Below are positions 9,535 to 18,776 of a DNA stretch of 64,000 nt, in pieces. Where the stretch lies: positions 62,001 through 126,000 of the forward strand of contig NZ_JACYHA010000001.1 in assembly GCF_014837155.1 (NCBI RefSeq). The letters run 5' to 3'. Source of the DNA: Litchfieldia stipae. GTDB lineage: Bacteria; Bacillota; Bacilli; Bacillales; Bacillaceae_L. Both the position numbers and the translations under genes were made by a program. Every line of letters begins with the position of its first letter. Position 1 is the stretch's first letter. A model generated the notes under the pieces. The model had not been told where the DNA came from. It searched no databases and saw only the letters and a list, made by a program, of their open reading frames with translations.

Positions 9535-10289
9535 TAATGTTCATATATCATTTTCTTTGACATTCCTCCATCAACTACAAGGTCAATGCCTGTGACAAAG
9601 TCATTTGCTTCGTCAGTTAAATAGAGACAGGCCCGCGCAATATCCTCTGCCCTACCCACTCTGCCTGAAGGATGTTGTTTGTGATCAATTTCTCGTAATT
9701 CCTCGTAATCATTCACTTCAATCCAACCGGGGCTAACGGAATTCACTTTAATCTTATCCTCGCCTAATGTAATAGCTAGTGAATGTGTTAGAGCGACAAT
9801 TCCACCTTTAGAGGCTGAATAGCATTCTGTATTTGGTTCAGACATCCAAGCTCTTGTGGAAGCTATATTTACAATTGCACCACCATTTTTATTCAAACGC
9901 ATATGTTTAGCTGCCTCTTGAGAGACTAAAAATACACTTCGCAAATTTGTATTAATGACTTTGTCCCACTCTTCAATCGTTACATCATAAAAGGACTTAA
10001 ATGTTGAGATGCCAGCATTATTAATAACAATATCAATTTTTCCGAAAGTCTCCATGATTTTATGTATTAATGAGATAATTTCGTGTTGACTTGATACGTC
10101 AGTTTTAACAAAAAGCGCTTTTCCACCATCTTGATTGTTGATATGTAAAGTAACCTGTTGACCTAATTCTTCATTAATATCTGCTATAACAACATTAGCA
10201 CCCTTTTTTGCATAAGTTAGTGCGACAGTTTTACCAATTCCATGAGCAGCACCTGTTACAATTACTACCTTATCCTGAAAACTCATCAT
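9534..10289 (-). CDS. Short-chain dehydrogenase/reductase (SDR)
   Basis: A classical SDR of 251 residues. The NAD(P)-binding GAAHGIG is at 13-19, NNAG at 90-93, and the catalytic S144, Y157 and K161 are in place. Asp near 37 after the second strand suggests NAD(H) preference. Substrate is not predictable. Two ATG codons are in tandem at the start and AGGAGTTGAG precedes them. It is a single gene with a full repeat copy upstream. It differs in motif from YkvO of the syntenic B. subtilis region, so that name is not used. Confidence 0.92.
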   Translation of the reverse strand: MMSFQDKVVIVTGAAHGIGKTVALTYAKKGANVVIADINEELGQQVTLHINNQDGGKALFVKTDVSSQHEIISLIHKIMETFGKIDIVINNAGISTFKSFYDVTIEEWDKVINTNLRSVFLVSQEAAKHMRLNKNGGAIVNIASTRAWMSEPNTECYSASKGGIVALTHSLAITLGEDKIKVNSVSPGWIEVNDYEELREIDHKQHPSGRVGRAEDIARACLYLTDEANDFVTGIDLVVDGGMSKKMIYEH

Positions 10290-10343
10290 CTCAACTCCTA
10301 TTTATTAATTTCATACCAATAGTATATCAATAATTGTATCCAA

Positions 10344-10509
10344 AGGCTGTTTTCTCAAAGTTTGTTGTTTTTTGAGGTGAATTAGTTGAGAATAGATTTC
10401 TAGCAGACTGAATACATGGGGGACTCCCGTGGGACTAGTTGGCTCCCACAGGACGCGGAGTGTATCCAGGCTGCGGTATCAAAAGCAACAATATATACGA
10501 AAACAGCCT
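10344..10509 (+). repeat. Dispersed MITE-like repeat, full copy C
   Basis: The 166-bp element begins AGGCTGTTTTC and ends GAAAACAGCCT, perfect 11-bp terminal inverted repeats. The direct repeat ATCCAA flanks both ends (10338-10343 and 10510-10515), consistent with a 6-bp target duplication. The interior holds imperfect palindromes (GGGGGACTCCC; CTGAATACA against TGTATCCAG) and can fold into a long hairpin. No protein is encoded. Confidence 0.85.
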
Positions 10510-10551
10510 ATCCAAAAAAGACTCCCCATAAGGAAAGTCTCTATTTCACAT

Positions 10552-11148
10552 TTATTTTGCGAATTTGTGATTACCAATTGTCGTTGTTACTTCTCTTGAT
10601 AAGATCCAGGTATTCGAACTCTTTGCTGGATTATAGAAATACAATGAACCTCTACCCTGTCCACGAAATGCAATAGCTTCATCTACTGCACGCTTAGCAC
10701 TTGCATCTGCAGCTTCTTTAATCGTCCCATTTGCTACAGGTGAAAAAGCATAACCACCATTTGGAGTACGTTCGTTAATGACTCCTGACACTGTATTTGG
10801 GAAGAGTGAGCTATCAACACGATTAAGAACAACTGTTGCTACAGCTACCTTTCCGGCATATGGCTCACCTTTTGCTTCAGCATGGACTATTCTTGCTAAT
10901 AGATCCTTCTCTGCTGCTGTCAAAGACTGTGGAATCATTAATTTTTGTCCTGGATAAATGATATTACTAGTTTGCTTATTTACTTGTTTCAATGAATTCA
11001 CTGAGACGCTATTGGCAGTAGCAATCTTCCATAGGGTATCACCTGATTTAACCGTATATGATGTTGAAGCTGCTTCAGTATTTGCATTAATCGTTAAAAT
11101 CGATAATGCAAGAGTCGAAGTAATCACTAGCTTTTTTAATAATTTCAT
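10552..11148 (-). CDS. ykvT: LysM-cell wall hydrolase YkvT (SleB-like)
   Basis: A secreted 198-residue protein. A signal peptide ends near AxA at residue 27, one LysM domain follows (about 30-73: YTVKSGDTLWKIA), then a hydrolase_2/SleB-type domain (about 80-198) with the conserved ARIVHAEAKGEPYAGKVAVA and VLNR. Its likely catalytic Glu is in HAEAKGE. Relatives SleB and CwlJ cleave cortex peptidoglycan during germination; YkvT's own role is less clear. The product should act in the envelope or spore coat. AGGAGG lies before the ATG. Confidence 0.93.
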   Translation of the reverse strand: MKLLKKLVITSTLALSILTINANTEAASTSYTVKSGDTLWKIATANSVSVNSLKQVNKQTSNIIYPGQKLMIPQSLTAAEKDLLARIVHAEAKGEPYAGKVAVATVVLNRVDSSLFPNTVSGVINERTPNGGYAFSPVANGTIKEAADASAKRAVDEAIAFRGQGRGSLYFYNPAKSSNTWILSREVTTTIGNHKFAK

Positions 11149-11366
11149 GTTGTATCCTCCTAGTATTCTTTTTCTCTACTAGAAGGTACCAGTTGTAATA
11201 CAATGAATCATTGACCAAAAAATGGATACATTCAGAAAACCCTTGTTAGTAAACTATTCTTTTATCAAATGGAAGATTTTTCTCCTTGATTATATTTACC
11301 ACTATTCTCATAATTAGGATTTTATTGGATTGAATATGTCGCGTGTAACAAAAAAGTAACAGTATC

Positions 11367-11579
11367 TTAGCTACGTGCTTCATCCTGATATGTATAAATC
11401 ACCTCACCACCATGTAAGGCAATTCCACGAAAATGTTTGAAATCAGACCTTTCCACCAACACTTTACGGAAAGCCAAAAACTGATCCTTTGACACTCGAT
11501 ATTCATTTAATTCTTTGTCTCTTAGTTTATTAAAAATTTCAGTAATAAATTCCTCGTTCATACTCCACCTCATAGTCAT
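11367..11579 (-). CDS. Small conserved-type cytoplasmic protein, unknown
   Basis: The frame of up to 70 codons overlaps the stop of the NUDIX gene (ATGA). An internal ATG at 11561 sits behind AGGTGGAG and would give 64 residues; the start is not settled. The sequence is polar (NEEFITEIFNKLRDKEL near the start) with no membrane segment and no family I recognise. Coupling suggests co-expression with the CoA-pyrophosphatase gene. Confidence 0.65.
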   Translation of the reverse strand: MTMRWSMNEEFITEIFNKLRDKELNEYRVSKDQFLAFRKVLVERSDFKHFRGIALHGGEVIYTYQDEARS

Positions 11580-12196
11580 TTAACTTGTTCTAGAAAATGC
11601 TGCAATATTCGAGCAGTTAGCCCCCAAATGACTTTATCCTCAAAGAAGTAGAAATACTCATTCGTTGATCTTAGTCTCCATTCATAATTCTCTCCACCAG
11701 GAATTAAATGATAAGGGAAATTCTCCTCTGGCTCAATTCTTGCATGTATATTGTATATTTTCGGTTCAGTTTGTAATAGAAATGATAAAGGCACTGTGAA
11801 AACCTCTTCCACTTCTGAAGGATTAGGAAGGATATTCTTTGGTGTCGTAATTACTCCAATATACGGATAAACCATCATTCCAAATGGTGAAACGATATAA
11901 TCCAATGGAGATACTTGCTCTATACACTCAATAGAAACCCCTAACTCCTCTGACGTTTCTCTCAATGCTGCATATTCAATTGTTTTATCCTTTTTGTCAA
12001 CTTTCCCACCTGGAAAACAAATTTCACCAGGCTGTCTTCTTAAGTGCTTAGATCTCACCTCAAATAAAACATGTGTTTCACCATTCACTTCAAGAAGAGG
12101 CAAAAGAATCGCATATTTCGAGAAGTTATCACTACCTAGAATTGTAGGCTCATGGTTCTTAAGTGCTGATACAACTGAATCTATACGCATCATATG
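11576..12196 (-). CDS. NUDIX hydrolase, probable CoA pyrophosphatase
   Basis: A NUDIX box runs from GGKVDKK to REtsEELGV, preceded by the LLRRQPGEICFPGG-type block (here HLRRQPGEICFPGG) of the UPF0035/NudL group that splits coenzyme A into 3',5'-ADP and phosphopantetheine. The start is taken at ATG 12196 behind AGAGGTGA; a longer frame to 12232 lacks a ribosome site. About 206 residues, cytoplasmic. It overlaps the small downstream gene by four bases. Similar Bacillus proteins are named YeaB. Confidence 0.9.
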   Translation of the reverse strand, partial: HMMRIDSVVSALKNHEPTILGSDNFSKYAILLPLLEVNGETHVLFEVRSKHLRRQPGEICFPGGKVDKKDKTIEYAALRETSEELGVSIECIEQVSPLDYIVSPFGMMVYPYIGVITTPKNILPNPSEVEEVFTVPLSFLLQTEPKIYNIHARIEPEENFPYHLIPGGENYEWRLRSTNEYFYFFEDKVIWGLTARILQHFLEQVK

Positions 12197-12447
12197 TTCA
12201 CCTCTTATTCCTAGTTGCCTTTGTGAACCCACCTGAATGAAGCTCTATTTAGGCTGATGGATTACAGTTAACAAAAAACAGACACTTACATTCAATACCA
12301 TTATATTGTTATTTGTAATAGCAAAGCAACTTTGTTAATTTATCTGACATTAAAACATATTTTTCTAGTATTCTAATAAAAAAGACTTTACGCAGACCGA
12401 AATATAAGGCAAAATGAAAAAAATGGATTATTTAAAGGAGCGATAAC

Positions 12448-12624
12448 ATGAAAATTGCTGAAATTGGTAATATCATTGAATTTAAAGACGGATTAAAGGG
12501 AATCGTCGAAAAGGTGAATGAAAACTCTGTTATTGTGGATTTAACTTATATGGATAATTACCGTGATATGGATTTGGAAAGACGGACTGTAGTTAATCAT
12601 AAAAACTATACAATTGTAAGTTAA
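12448..12624 (+). CDS. ykvS: YkvS-family (DUF2187) small protein
   Basis: The gene has 58 codons from ATG 12448 with AAAGGAG upstream. The product (GLKGIVEKVNENSVIVDLTY in the middle) matches the DUF2187 proteins typified by B. subtilis YkvS, a KOW-like small beta protein of unknown function. The neighbours ykvT and queF are also its neighbourhood in B. subtilis. The 250 bases before it show no other gene. Confidence 0.9.
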   Translation: MKIAEIGNIIEFKDGLKGIVEKVNENSVIVDLTYMDNYRDMDLERRTVVNHKNYTIVS

Positions 12625-12696
12625 TTGTTTTTTACTTTTAATATTATTAATTATTGTAAGCGCAACCTGTTAATTTTTTCAATTATATTCAAAAGT

Positions 12697-12740
12697 AAAC
12701 GCCCTAATCACATCATTTATTTTATAATTAGGGCGTTTCA
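12697..12740. terminator. Terminator between ykvS and queF
   Basis: AAACGCCCTAAT pairs with ATTAGGGCGTTT over a longer AT-rich loop. It can serve both convergent genes. Confidence 0.75.
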
Positions 12741-12757
12741 AGTAAAAGCGTATTTGA

Positions 12758-13255
12758 TTATCGGTTATCTATCTTCTCAGGATACAGATCATGATTCATC
12801 ATTCGATATTCTGCCATCTTCTCAAATTTAGTGCCTGGTCGACCATAATTTGTATATGGATCAATTGAAATCCCACCACGTGGAGTAAATTTCCCCCAAA
12901 CCTCAATATATCTAGGATCCATCAATTTAATTAAATCCTTCATAATAATATTCACACAATCTTCATGGAAATCACCATGGTTTCTGAAGCTAAATAAGTA
13001 AAGCTTCAATGATTTACTCTCAACCATTTTTATTTCTGGAATATAACTAATATAAATCGTTGCAAAATCAGGCTGACCTGTTTTTGGGCATAGACTTGTA
13101 AATTCTGGACAGTTAAATTTCACAAAGTAATCTCTGTCAGGGTGTTTATTATCAAATGATTCTAAAATGTCTGGTGAATATTCAAATAAATAATTCGTTC
13201 CTTGATTTCCTAAAAGCGTAACGTCTGTTAATTCTTCATCTTTTCTTCCTGTCAT
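12758..13255 (-). CDS. queF: NADPH-dependent preQ0 reductase QueF
   Basis: Reduces the nitrile of 7-cyano-7-deazaguanine (preQ0) to the amine preQ1 in queuosine synthesis. From ATG 13255 (165 residues) the catalytic Cys56 and Asp63 lie in [13 protein letters not shown], followed by the QueF motif ESKSLKLY. It is nearly the same length as B. subtilis QueF. The start follows AAAGGATG; an in-frame upstream ATG at 13273 overlaps the ribosome site region. A preQ1-I riboswitch precedes it. The partners queC, queD and queE are not in this window. Confidence 0.97.
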   Translation of the reverse strand: MTGRKDEELTDVTLLGNQGTNYLFEYSPDILESFDNKHPDRDYFVKFNCPEFTSLCPKTGQPDFATIYISYIPEIKMVESKSLKLYLFSFRNHGDFHEDCVNIIMKDLIKLMDPRYIEVWGKFTPRGGISIDPYTNYGRPGTKFEKMAEYRMMNHDLYPEKIDNR

Positions 13256-13279
13256 TCCAATACATCCTTTCACTTAAAC

Positions 13280-13345
13280 AAAAAACCAGACCCCTAAGGA
13301 TCTAGTTTCCTTAGTTTTTTATAGAGGGTTTTTGCTAGAACCTCT
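13280..13345 (-). promoter_or_regulatory. PreQ1-I riboswitch with terminator, controls queF
   Basis: On the minus strand AGAGGTTCTAGC, ACCCTCTATA and AAAAAACTAAGG (13345 to 13309) match the preQ1 class I aptamer. The terminator CTAGATCC-TTAG-GGGTCTGG followed by six T lies at 13305-13280. CTAAGGA of the aptamer tail can instead pair with TCCTTAG in the terminator, forming an antiterminator. PreQ1 would therefore stop transcription before queF. Confidence 0.93.
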
Positions 13346-13449
13346 CCCATCTCCTTAGACCTTATAGAAATGGAAATCGATTTTTCTATTTTTTACTATC
13401 ATACTATACCATTATCTCCCGCAACAAACCAGTAGAAAAAAAACTCAAA

Positions 13450-14400
13450 TTAGGCTCCAATTGATCTTTTCTTACCAATTTTCGGCTGCAAGCTTAACAT
13501 AAGCTTTGTCTTTGATACTGAATAGATAACAAGGGCTGACCATATGAAGATAAATGTAATCATATGAGTTTTCGTAAATTCCTCATTATATAGGAACACA
13601 CCAATCATCAAACTAATTGTAGGTGATACATATTGTATAATTCCGACCATCGTTAACGGAATTCGTCTAGCTGCCTGCGCGAACCAAAGTAGTGGTAAAG
13701 CAGTCGCCACACCAGCACCCATTAGTAATAATTGTTGTGAAATACTCGTTTGTGAGAATGTGTCCGTTCCATTAACAAAGCTAGATACTAAAAAGATTAA
13801 TGCAACCGGCGTAATCAACATTGTTTCTAGCATTAAGCCAATTAGAGAATCAAGATTTGTTAACTTTTTCGCTAATCCATATAATCCAAAAGTTACAGCA
13901 AGTGTCAATGATACCCATGGAAAACTTCCGTATTGAAGGGTTAAAATTAACACCCCGACCCCTGCTAATGAGAAGGAAATGGTTTGCCAAAAGCTTACTC
14001 GTTCTTTTAATACGAGCACCCCTAATAATACACTTACTAAAGGATTAATATAGTAGCCTAAACTCGTCTCAATAATATGGTTATTGTTAACCGCCCAAAT
14101 AAATATAAACCAATTACCGGTCACTAATATTGATGATAGGATAACACCTAGTAATATCTTTCGATTTTTCAGTAAATGTGTAACTTCATTTTTTAACTTC
14201 ATTGCTTTCTTAGATAGAAAGATAATGACTAACACAAAAACAAATGACCAAACAATTCGATGTGCCAATATTTCTACAGCAGAAATTGTATCAAGCAACT
14301 TCCAATATAGAGGTAACACCCCCCAAAGCAAATACGCCATAAAGGCATACAATATCCCTGCATTATAGTCTTTCCGCCCTGCATCCTGCATTTGACTCAA
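13450..14400 (-). CDS. rarD: RarD-type EamA/DMT transporter
   Basis: A 316-residue membrane protein with about ten hydrophobic helices and the RarD signature (AGILYAFMAYLLWGVLPLYWK near the N-terminus, ETSLGYYINPL in the middle). RarD proteins are drug/metabolite family transporters; the name comes from chloramphenicol sensitivity in Pseudomonas and the true substrate is unknown. It appears monocistronic and divergent from the DUF2062 gene. No clear terminator is seen. Confidence 0.93.
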   Translation of the reverse strand: MSQMQDAGRKDYNAGILYAFMAYLLWGVLPLYWKLLDTISAVEILAHRIVWSFVFVLVIIFLSKKAMKLKNEVTHLLKNRKILLGVILSSILVTGNWFIFIWAVNNNHIIETSLGYYINPLVSVLLGVLVLKERVSFWQTISFSLAGVGVLILTLQYGSFPWVSLTLAVTFGLYGLAKKLTNLDSLIGLMLETMLITPVALIFLVSSFVNGTDTFSQTSISQQLLLMGAGVATALPLLWFAQAARRIPLTMVGIIQYVSPTISLMIGVFLYNEEFTKTHMITFIFIWSALVIYSVSKTKLMLSLQPKIGKKRSIGA

Positions 14401-14631
14401 TCCCCACTTTAGAAAATGAAATGTACTTCAGATTTATTGACTTTTTCAAAAATATTTCGTAACTAGAAATAAAGAATAGATTCATTATAGGATTTATTTG
14501 TCATTTTAACAATAAAAACACATCGTAAATGTTTGTTCTTTTATGAAGAAAATTGTTGTTTTATTTAATGGTTCATTCGTGTTAGAGTAGTAAATATATG
14601 TATGTAGATATTAGATCAGGTTTGGTGAAAC

Positions 14632-15120
14632 ATGTTAATTAAATTACAAAGACGTACAAAATTATTAGTCTTAAATTTATTACGGATCAAAGATAAAGCC
14701 CATAGTATTGCACTTGGATTTTCAATTGGATTTATTATTAATTTTGTACCTTCCTTTGGTTTAGGTCCAATTATTTCAACAACTGCCGCAAGAATCTTTA
14801 GAGGTAATGCAATTGCAGGATTAATTGGAGGAGTATTATTCATTTGGATCTTTCCATTTTTATTTTACTTAAACCTTGTGATCGGTCATTTATTTGTTCC
14901 TATTGAAATGATAGAAAATGAGGGTGTACTTGATGATACTGGAGAGGTTCTTGCTACAGGCTTAACCATTGGTAAGGCTTTTATAGTAGGTATGTTCATT
15001 AATATTGTTTGGGCTAGTATTCTTACTTACTATACAATCTATTTTATCATCAACAAACATCGTGTCTCCTTATTAAGATTTATACACAAAAAATGGAACA
15101 TCAAATCACCAAGAACATGA
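14632..15120 (+). CDS. DUF2062 membrane protein
   Basis: A 162-residue protein with three or four hydrophobic segments and the DUF2062 pattern (ALGFSIGFIINFVPSFGLGP near residue 28, then GNAIAGLIGG). Function is unknown; members often sit with glycosyltransferases, but not here. A GGTTTGGTG site precedes ATG 14632. The 230-base gap to rarD holds both promoters and nothing else visible. Confidence 0.88.
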   Translation: MLIKLQRRTKLLVLNLLRIKDKAHSIALGFSIGFIINFVPSFGLGPIISTTAARIFRGNAIAGLIGGVLFIWIFPFLFYLNLVIGHLFVPIEMIENEGVLDDTGEVLATGLTIGKAFIVGMFINIVWASILTYYTIYFIINKHRVSLLRFIHKKWNIKSPRT

Positions 15121-15156
15121 GAAGTCCCTAGACCTACTCTATTTCTGTATTAGCAC

Positions 15157-15183
15157 AAAAAAAGAAGGGAAATCCTTCCCTTC
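15157..15183 (-). terminator. Terminator of ykvI
   Basis: GAAGGGAA (15164-15171) pairs with TTCCCTTC (15176-15183). Reading on the minus strand, the stem is followed by seven T. Confidence 0.9.
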
Positions 15184-15187
15184 ACAT

Positions 15188-16240
15188 TTATCTAAACATC
15201 TGATCATAATATTTTGAAGGTAACATCAACACGCCTAGCAAAGCAAAACTCATATATCCAAATATTGGATACAGAACTGAGATTAAAGAACTATACCCTA
15301 ACAAACTTATCCCGTATGCTATCACGATAATCCCCATCATAATCATGACATTTGGCAATCTTATCATCTGCTTTAATTGCCGCTGCAAACCAAAAATGTC
15401 CCCAATCACAGACGTAAAAATTTCACCATATATAACAAAAATATAAATCCAATGTAAGGAAAGAAAGGTTGTCTTCATAACCTCAGCCATTGGGATCTCG
15501 AGCTCTAATACATCTGGTATAGAAGACAGGGATATATGACTTGATACTAAGATAAGACAAAGAGCCAATCCTCCGACGATACCTCCCCATTTAAGACTAG
15601 ATTCATGCTTCACCTCTTTAGCTAAAGGAACTAATACAGCCTGTGCCATCGCAAGATTAAAAGCTGCATATGTAAATGGGGACACGAGCCAATCAAGGCT
15701 CCTCTGACTAGATTCGTCCGGAATAATAAATAATGACATTTCACCTTCGACAACTATTCTCAGTGCTATAATCGTACTAAAAAAAATTAACATTGGAACA
15801 ACAACCATATTAACCCCATACAAACCCTTTATACCGAATAGTAACACTCCTATAGCAAGAATAATCGTAACGATCACTCCGCTCTGATACGGGAATCCTA
15901 ATTGCTCGTGAAAGACGGCCCCCGCACCTGATAGCATAACAGATGTCACCCCAATTAAAACGATGAGCATTAATCCATTAATAAACCAACCTATTCTTCT
16001 CCCAAATAGATACTCATTAAATTCCATATAAGAATTCGCCCGTATTTGTCTTGCAATCATCATCATCTTTGCACCGAGCCACATAAATAGAATGCCAGTA
16101 ATGATGATTCCCACTAATCCATAAATTCCATACTGTGTAAAAAATTCAACGATTTCTCTCCCTGTTGCAAATCCTGCTCCTACTACTGTACCAACATAAA
16201 CAGCTGCTACTTGAAATACTTCTCTCCACTTTACCAACAT
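15188..16240 (-). CDS. ykvI: YkvI-family membrane protein
   Basis: This 350-residue protein has about ten hydrophobic segments and the YkvI hallmark YVGTVVGAGFATGREIVEFF near residue 15. The glycine-rich broken first helix recalls LeuT-fold amino acid carriers, so a transporter role is plausible but unproven. In B. subtilis ykvI also adjoins clpE. It is divergent from clpE, with partial repeat D in between. Confidence 0.92.
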   Translation of the reverse strand: MLVKWREVFQVAAVYVGTVVGAGFATGREIVEFFTQYGIYGLVGIIITGILFMWLGAKMMMIARQIRANSYMEFNEYLFGRRIGWFINGLMLIVLIGVTSVMLSGAGAVFHEQLGFPYQSGVIVTIILAIGVLLFGIKGLYGVNMVVVPMLIFFSTIIALRIVVEGEMSLFIIPDESSQRSLDWLVSPFTYAAFNLAMAQAVLVPLAKEVKHESSLKWGGIVGGLALCLILVSSHISLSSIPDVLELEIPMAEVMKTTFLSLHWIYIFVIYGEIFTSVIGDIFGLQRQLKQMIRLPNVMIMMGIIVIAYGISLLGYSSLISVLYPIFGYMSFALLGVLMLPSKYYDQMFR

Positions 16241-16394
16241 TGCTGCACCTCACAAATGAACTTGGACTATGGTGAATAACTTCTATATTTATATGTTAAT
16301 GAAGACTAATTAAGACGAGCTTTAGTAATTCATTTAACTGTTTAATAAAAGATTTATTTTCAGTCTAATATTAATTGGAGTTAATATTTGTAGG

Positions 16395-16450
16395 AGTCTG
16401 AATACACGTAGACTTCCGCAGAACGCGGAGTATATTCAGGCTGCAGCTTT
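16395..16450 (+). repeat. Dispersed MITE-like repeat, short core copy D
   Basis: AGTCTGAATACACG and GCGGAGTATATTCAGGCTGCAG form the arms of the repeat core around a short centre. The outer terminal repeats and the GGGGGACTCCC stretch are missing. It lies between the ykvI and clpE promoters. Confidence 0.7.
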
Positions 16451-16519
16451 AAAACAAGAAGGACCTTTATTACTTTCATTAGAATGAGGATTTTCCAATA
16501 ATTAGCGCAATCAAAAAAC

Positions 16520-16548
16520 TTGAAAGTCAAAAAAGGTCAAATTATAAT
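16520..16548 (+). promoter_or_regulatory. Sigma-A promoter of clpE
   Basis: TTGAAA (16520-16525), 17 bp, then TATAAT (16543-16548). Both boxes are close to consensus, and CtsR operators overlap the spacer and start region. Confidence 0.8.
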
Positions 16549-16574
16549 ATAGTCAAAGGTCAAAATTAGTCAAA
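16525..16574 (+). promoter_or_regulatory. Two CtsR operators at clpE
   Basis: AGTCAAA-AAA-GGTCAAA (16525-16541) fills the promoter spacer. GGTCAAA-ATT-AGTCAAA (16558-16574) follows the -10 box, with a further AGTCAAA at 16551-16557. Both are exact tandem heptads of the CtsR consensus, so clpE should be repressed until heat or protein stress. Confidence 0.92.
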
Positions 16575-16602
16575 ACAAAGATTTTAGAAGGAGGACTTCT
16601 TA

Positions 16603-18738
16603 ATGAAATGTCATGTATGTCAATCTAATGAAGCGACTGTTCAATTGAATATCCAATTAAATGATGAGTTAAAGCAAGTTCTTCTATGTAGTACTTGTTA
16701 TTCAAAAGAGAAGAACAACTTTAAGATACCTTCAAACTCTAATGGTAGTTCACCATTTTCATTTGATGAAATGTTCAAGGGATTTTCTAACTTCAATACA
16801 AATAGTCAACAAGAAGCGAATTCAAAACAAGGCAAAAAGAACAATGGTTTCCTAGATCAATTTGGTCGAAATCTATCTCATATGGCACGTGCTGGTTTAA
16901 TTGATCCTGTCATTGGACGAGATGAAGAAGTAGCAAGAGTCATTGAAATTTTAAATCGTCGTAATAAAAATAACCCTGTCTTAATTGGTGAGCCTGGAGT
17001 TGGTAAAACGGCCATCGTAGAAGGATTAGCATTAAAAATTGCTACAGGTGAGGTTCCTAATAAGCTACTTAATAAAGAAGTCTACTTACTTGATGTTGCT
17101 TCTTTAGTAGCAAATACAGGAGTTCGTGGTCAATTCGAAGAACGTATGAAAAAACTAATCTCAGAGCTTCAAAAACGGAAAAATGTGATTTTGTTTATAG
17201 ATGAAATTCATTTAATTGTTGGTGCAGGTTCTGCAGAAGGCTCAATGGATGCTGGGAACATCTTAAAGCCTGCTTTAGCAAGAGGAGAACTACAACTTGT
17301 TGGGGCAACCACCTTAAAGGAATATCGTCAAATTGAAAAAGATGCAGCACTTGAACGAAGATTCCAACCCATTACTGTTCAAGAGCCTTCTATTGATGAA
17401 GCGATACTCATCCTTCAAGGTATCAAATCTAAATATGAAGATTTCCATGATGTTCTGTATACAAACGATGCAATTAACGCTTGTGTCACGTTATCACATC
17501 GATATATTCAAGATCGCTTTCTTCCAGATAAAGCAATCGACCTTCTGGATGAAGCTGGATCCAAAAAGAATCTCACCTTAAATAAACCAAATCTAAAAGA
17601 AATCCAAGAAAGACTAAGTGCCATCTCCTCTGAAAAAGAAAAAGCAGCATCTGAGGAAAACTATGAACTAGCTGCAAAACTAAGACATGAAGAAATACTT
17701 CTAGAAAAGCAGTTAGAAAAAGCAGAAAATCTCGACCAAAAAGGCACTGTTCATTTAGAAGATATCCAAGAGATTATTGAAAAGAAGACAGGGATCCCTG
17801 TTGGAAAACTTCATGAAAATGAACAAATGAAGATGAAACAACTAGAGCAAGCTTTAGCTAGCAAAGTCATTGGTCAGGATGAAGCTGTTAAGAAAGTCTC
17901 AAAAGCAATTAGACGTAGTCGTGCTGGTCTAAAGGCAAAAAATCGTCCAATAGGGAGCTTTTTATTTGTTGGTCCTACTGGTGTAGGTAAAACAGAATTA
18001 TCCAAAGCCTTAGCTCAAGAATTATTCGGAACAAAGGAAAGCATGATACGTTTAGATATGAGTGAGTATATGGAGAAACATTCAATTTCAAAAATCATTG
18101 GTTCTCCTCCAGGCTATATTGGTCATGAAGAAGCAGGACAGTTAACTGAAAGAGTTCGTAGAAATCCTTATAGTATCATTTTATTAGATGAAATTGAGAA
18201 AGCACATCCAGATGTTCAGCATATGTTCTTGCAGATCTTAGAAGATGGTCGTTTAACTGATAGCCAAGGAAGAACAATCAACTTCAAAGAAACTGTTATC
18301 ATCATGACGAGTAATGCTGGTGTTGGACATAAAAAGATTACGGTTGGCTTTGATCAATTTGGAACTGACGCAATCAAGGAAAGCACCATCTTAGAATCTC
18401 TTGGTTCATTCTTCAAGCCAGAATTCTTAAACAGATTTGATAGTATTATTGAATTCAAACAATTAGAAAAAACTCACCTTCTCCAAATTGTTGACTTATT
18501 GCTTGATGAGTTAAGAACAACTCTTCTCGACCAAAATGTCACAATCACTGTAGAAGAAGAAGCTAAACAAAAAATCGCTGAATTAGGCTATCATCCGACA
18601 TTCGGAGCTCGTCCATTAAGACGAGTTATACAAGAACAGCTTGAGGATCAAATTGCTGATGTATTATTAGATCAAGAGGATGCAACAACTATCTTAATCA
18701 AACTAGAAGACAATCAAATCATTGCTATTAAAAATTAA
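16603..18738 (+). CDS. clpE: ATP-dependent Clp protease ATPase subunit ClpE
   Basis: A class I Clp/Hsp100 unfoldase of 711 residues that feeds ClpP. It has the ClpE-specific N-terminal zinc finger (C3, C6, C29, C32), NBD1 with GEPGVGKT (129-136), a UVR/coiled-coil linker (about 340-372) and NBD2 with GPTGVGKT (457-464). GAGGAGGACTT-type spacing (GGAGGAC) precedes ATG 16603. Two CtsR operators mark it as part of the CtsR regulon, in which ClpE itself helps remove CtsR under stress. A strong terminator follows. Confidence 0.97.
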   Translation: MKCHVCQSNEATVQLNIQLNDELKQVLLCSTCYSKEKNNFKIPSNSNGSSPFSFDEMFKGFSNFNTNSQQEANSKQGKKNNGFLDQFGRNLSHMARAGLIDPVIGRDEEVARVIEILNRRNKNNPVLIGEPGVGKTAIVEGLALKIATGEVPNKLLNKEVYLLDVASLVANTGVRGQFEERMKKLISELQKRKNVILFIDEIHLIVGAGSAEGSMDAGNILKPALARGELQLVGATTLKEYRQIEKDAALERRFQPITVQEPSIDEAILILQGIKSKYEDFHDVLYTNDAINACVTLSHRYIQDRFLPDKAIDLLDEAGSKKNLTLNKPNLKEIQERLSAISSEKEKAASEENYELAAKLRHEEILLEKQLEKAENLDQKGTVHLEDIQEIIEKKTGIPVGKLHENEQMKMKQLEQALASKVIGQDEAVKKVSKAIRRSRAGLKAKNRPIGSFLFVGPTGVGKTELSKALAQELFGTKESMIRLDMSEYMEKHSISKIIGSPPGYIGHEEAGQLTERVRRNPYSIILLDEIEKAHPDVQHMFLQILEDGRLTDSQGRTINFKETVIIMTSNAGVGHKKITVGFDQFGTDAIKESTILESLGSFFKPEFLNRFDSIIEFKQLEKTHLLQIVDLLLDELRTTLLDQNVTITVEEEAKQKIAELGYHPTFGARPLRRVIQEQLEDQIADVLLDQEDATTILIKLEDNQIIAIKN

Positions 18739-18744
18739 ATTCGA

Positions 18745-18776
18745 AAACACCTACCCATTTGGGTAGGTGTTTTTAG
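18745..18776. terminator. Terminator after clpE, shared with the opposing gene
   Basis: AAAACACCTACCC pairs with GGGTAGGTGTTTT around ATTT. The A and T flanks allow use in both directions. Confidence 0.92.
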
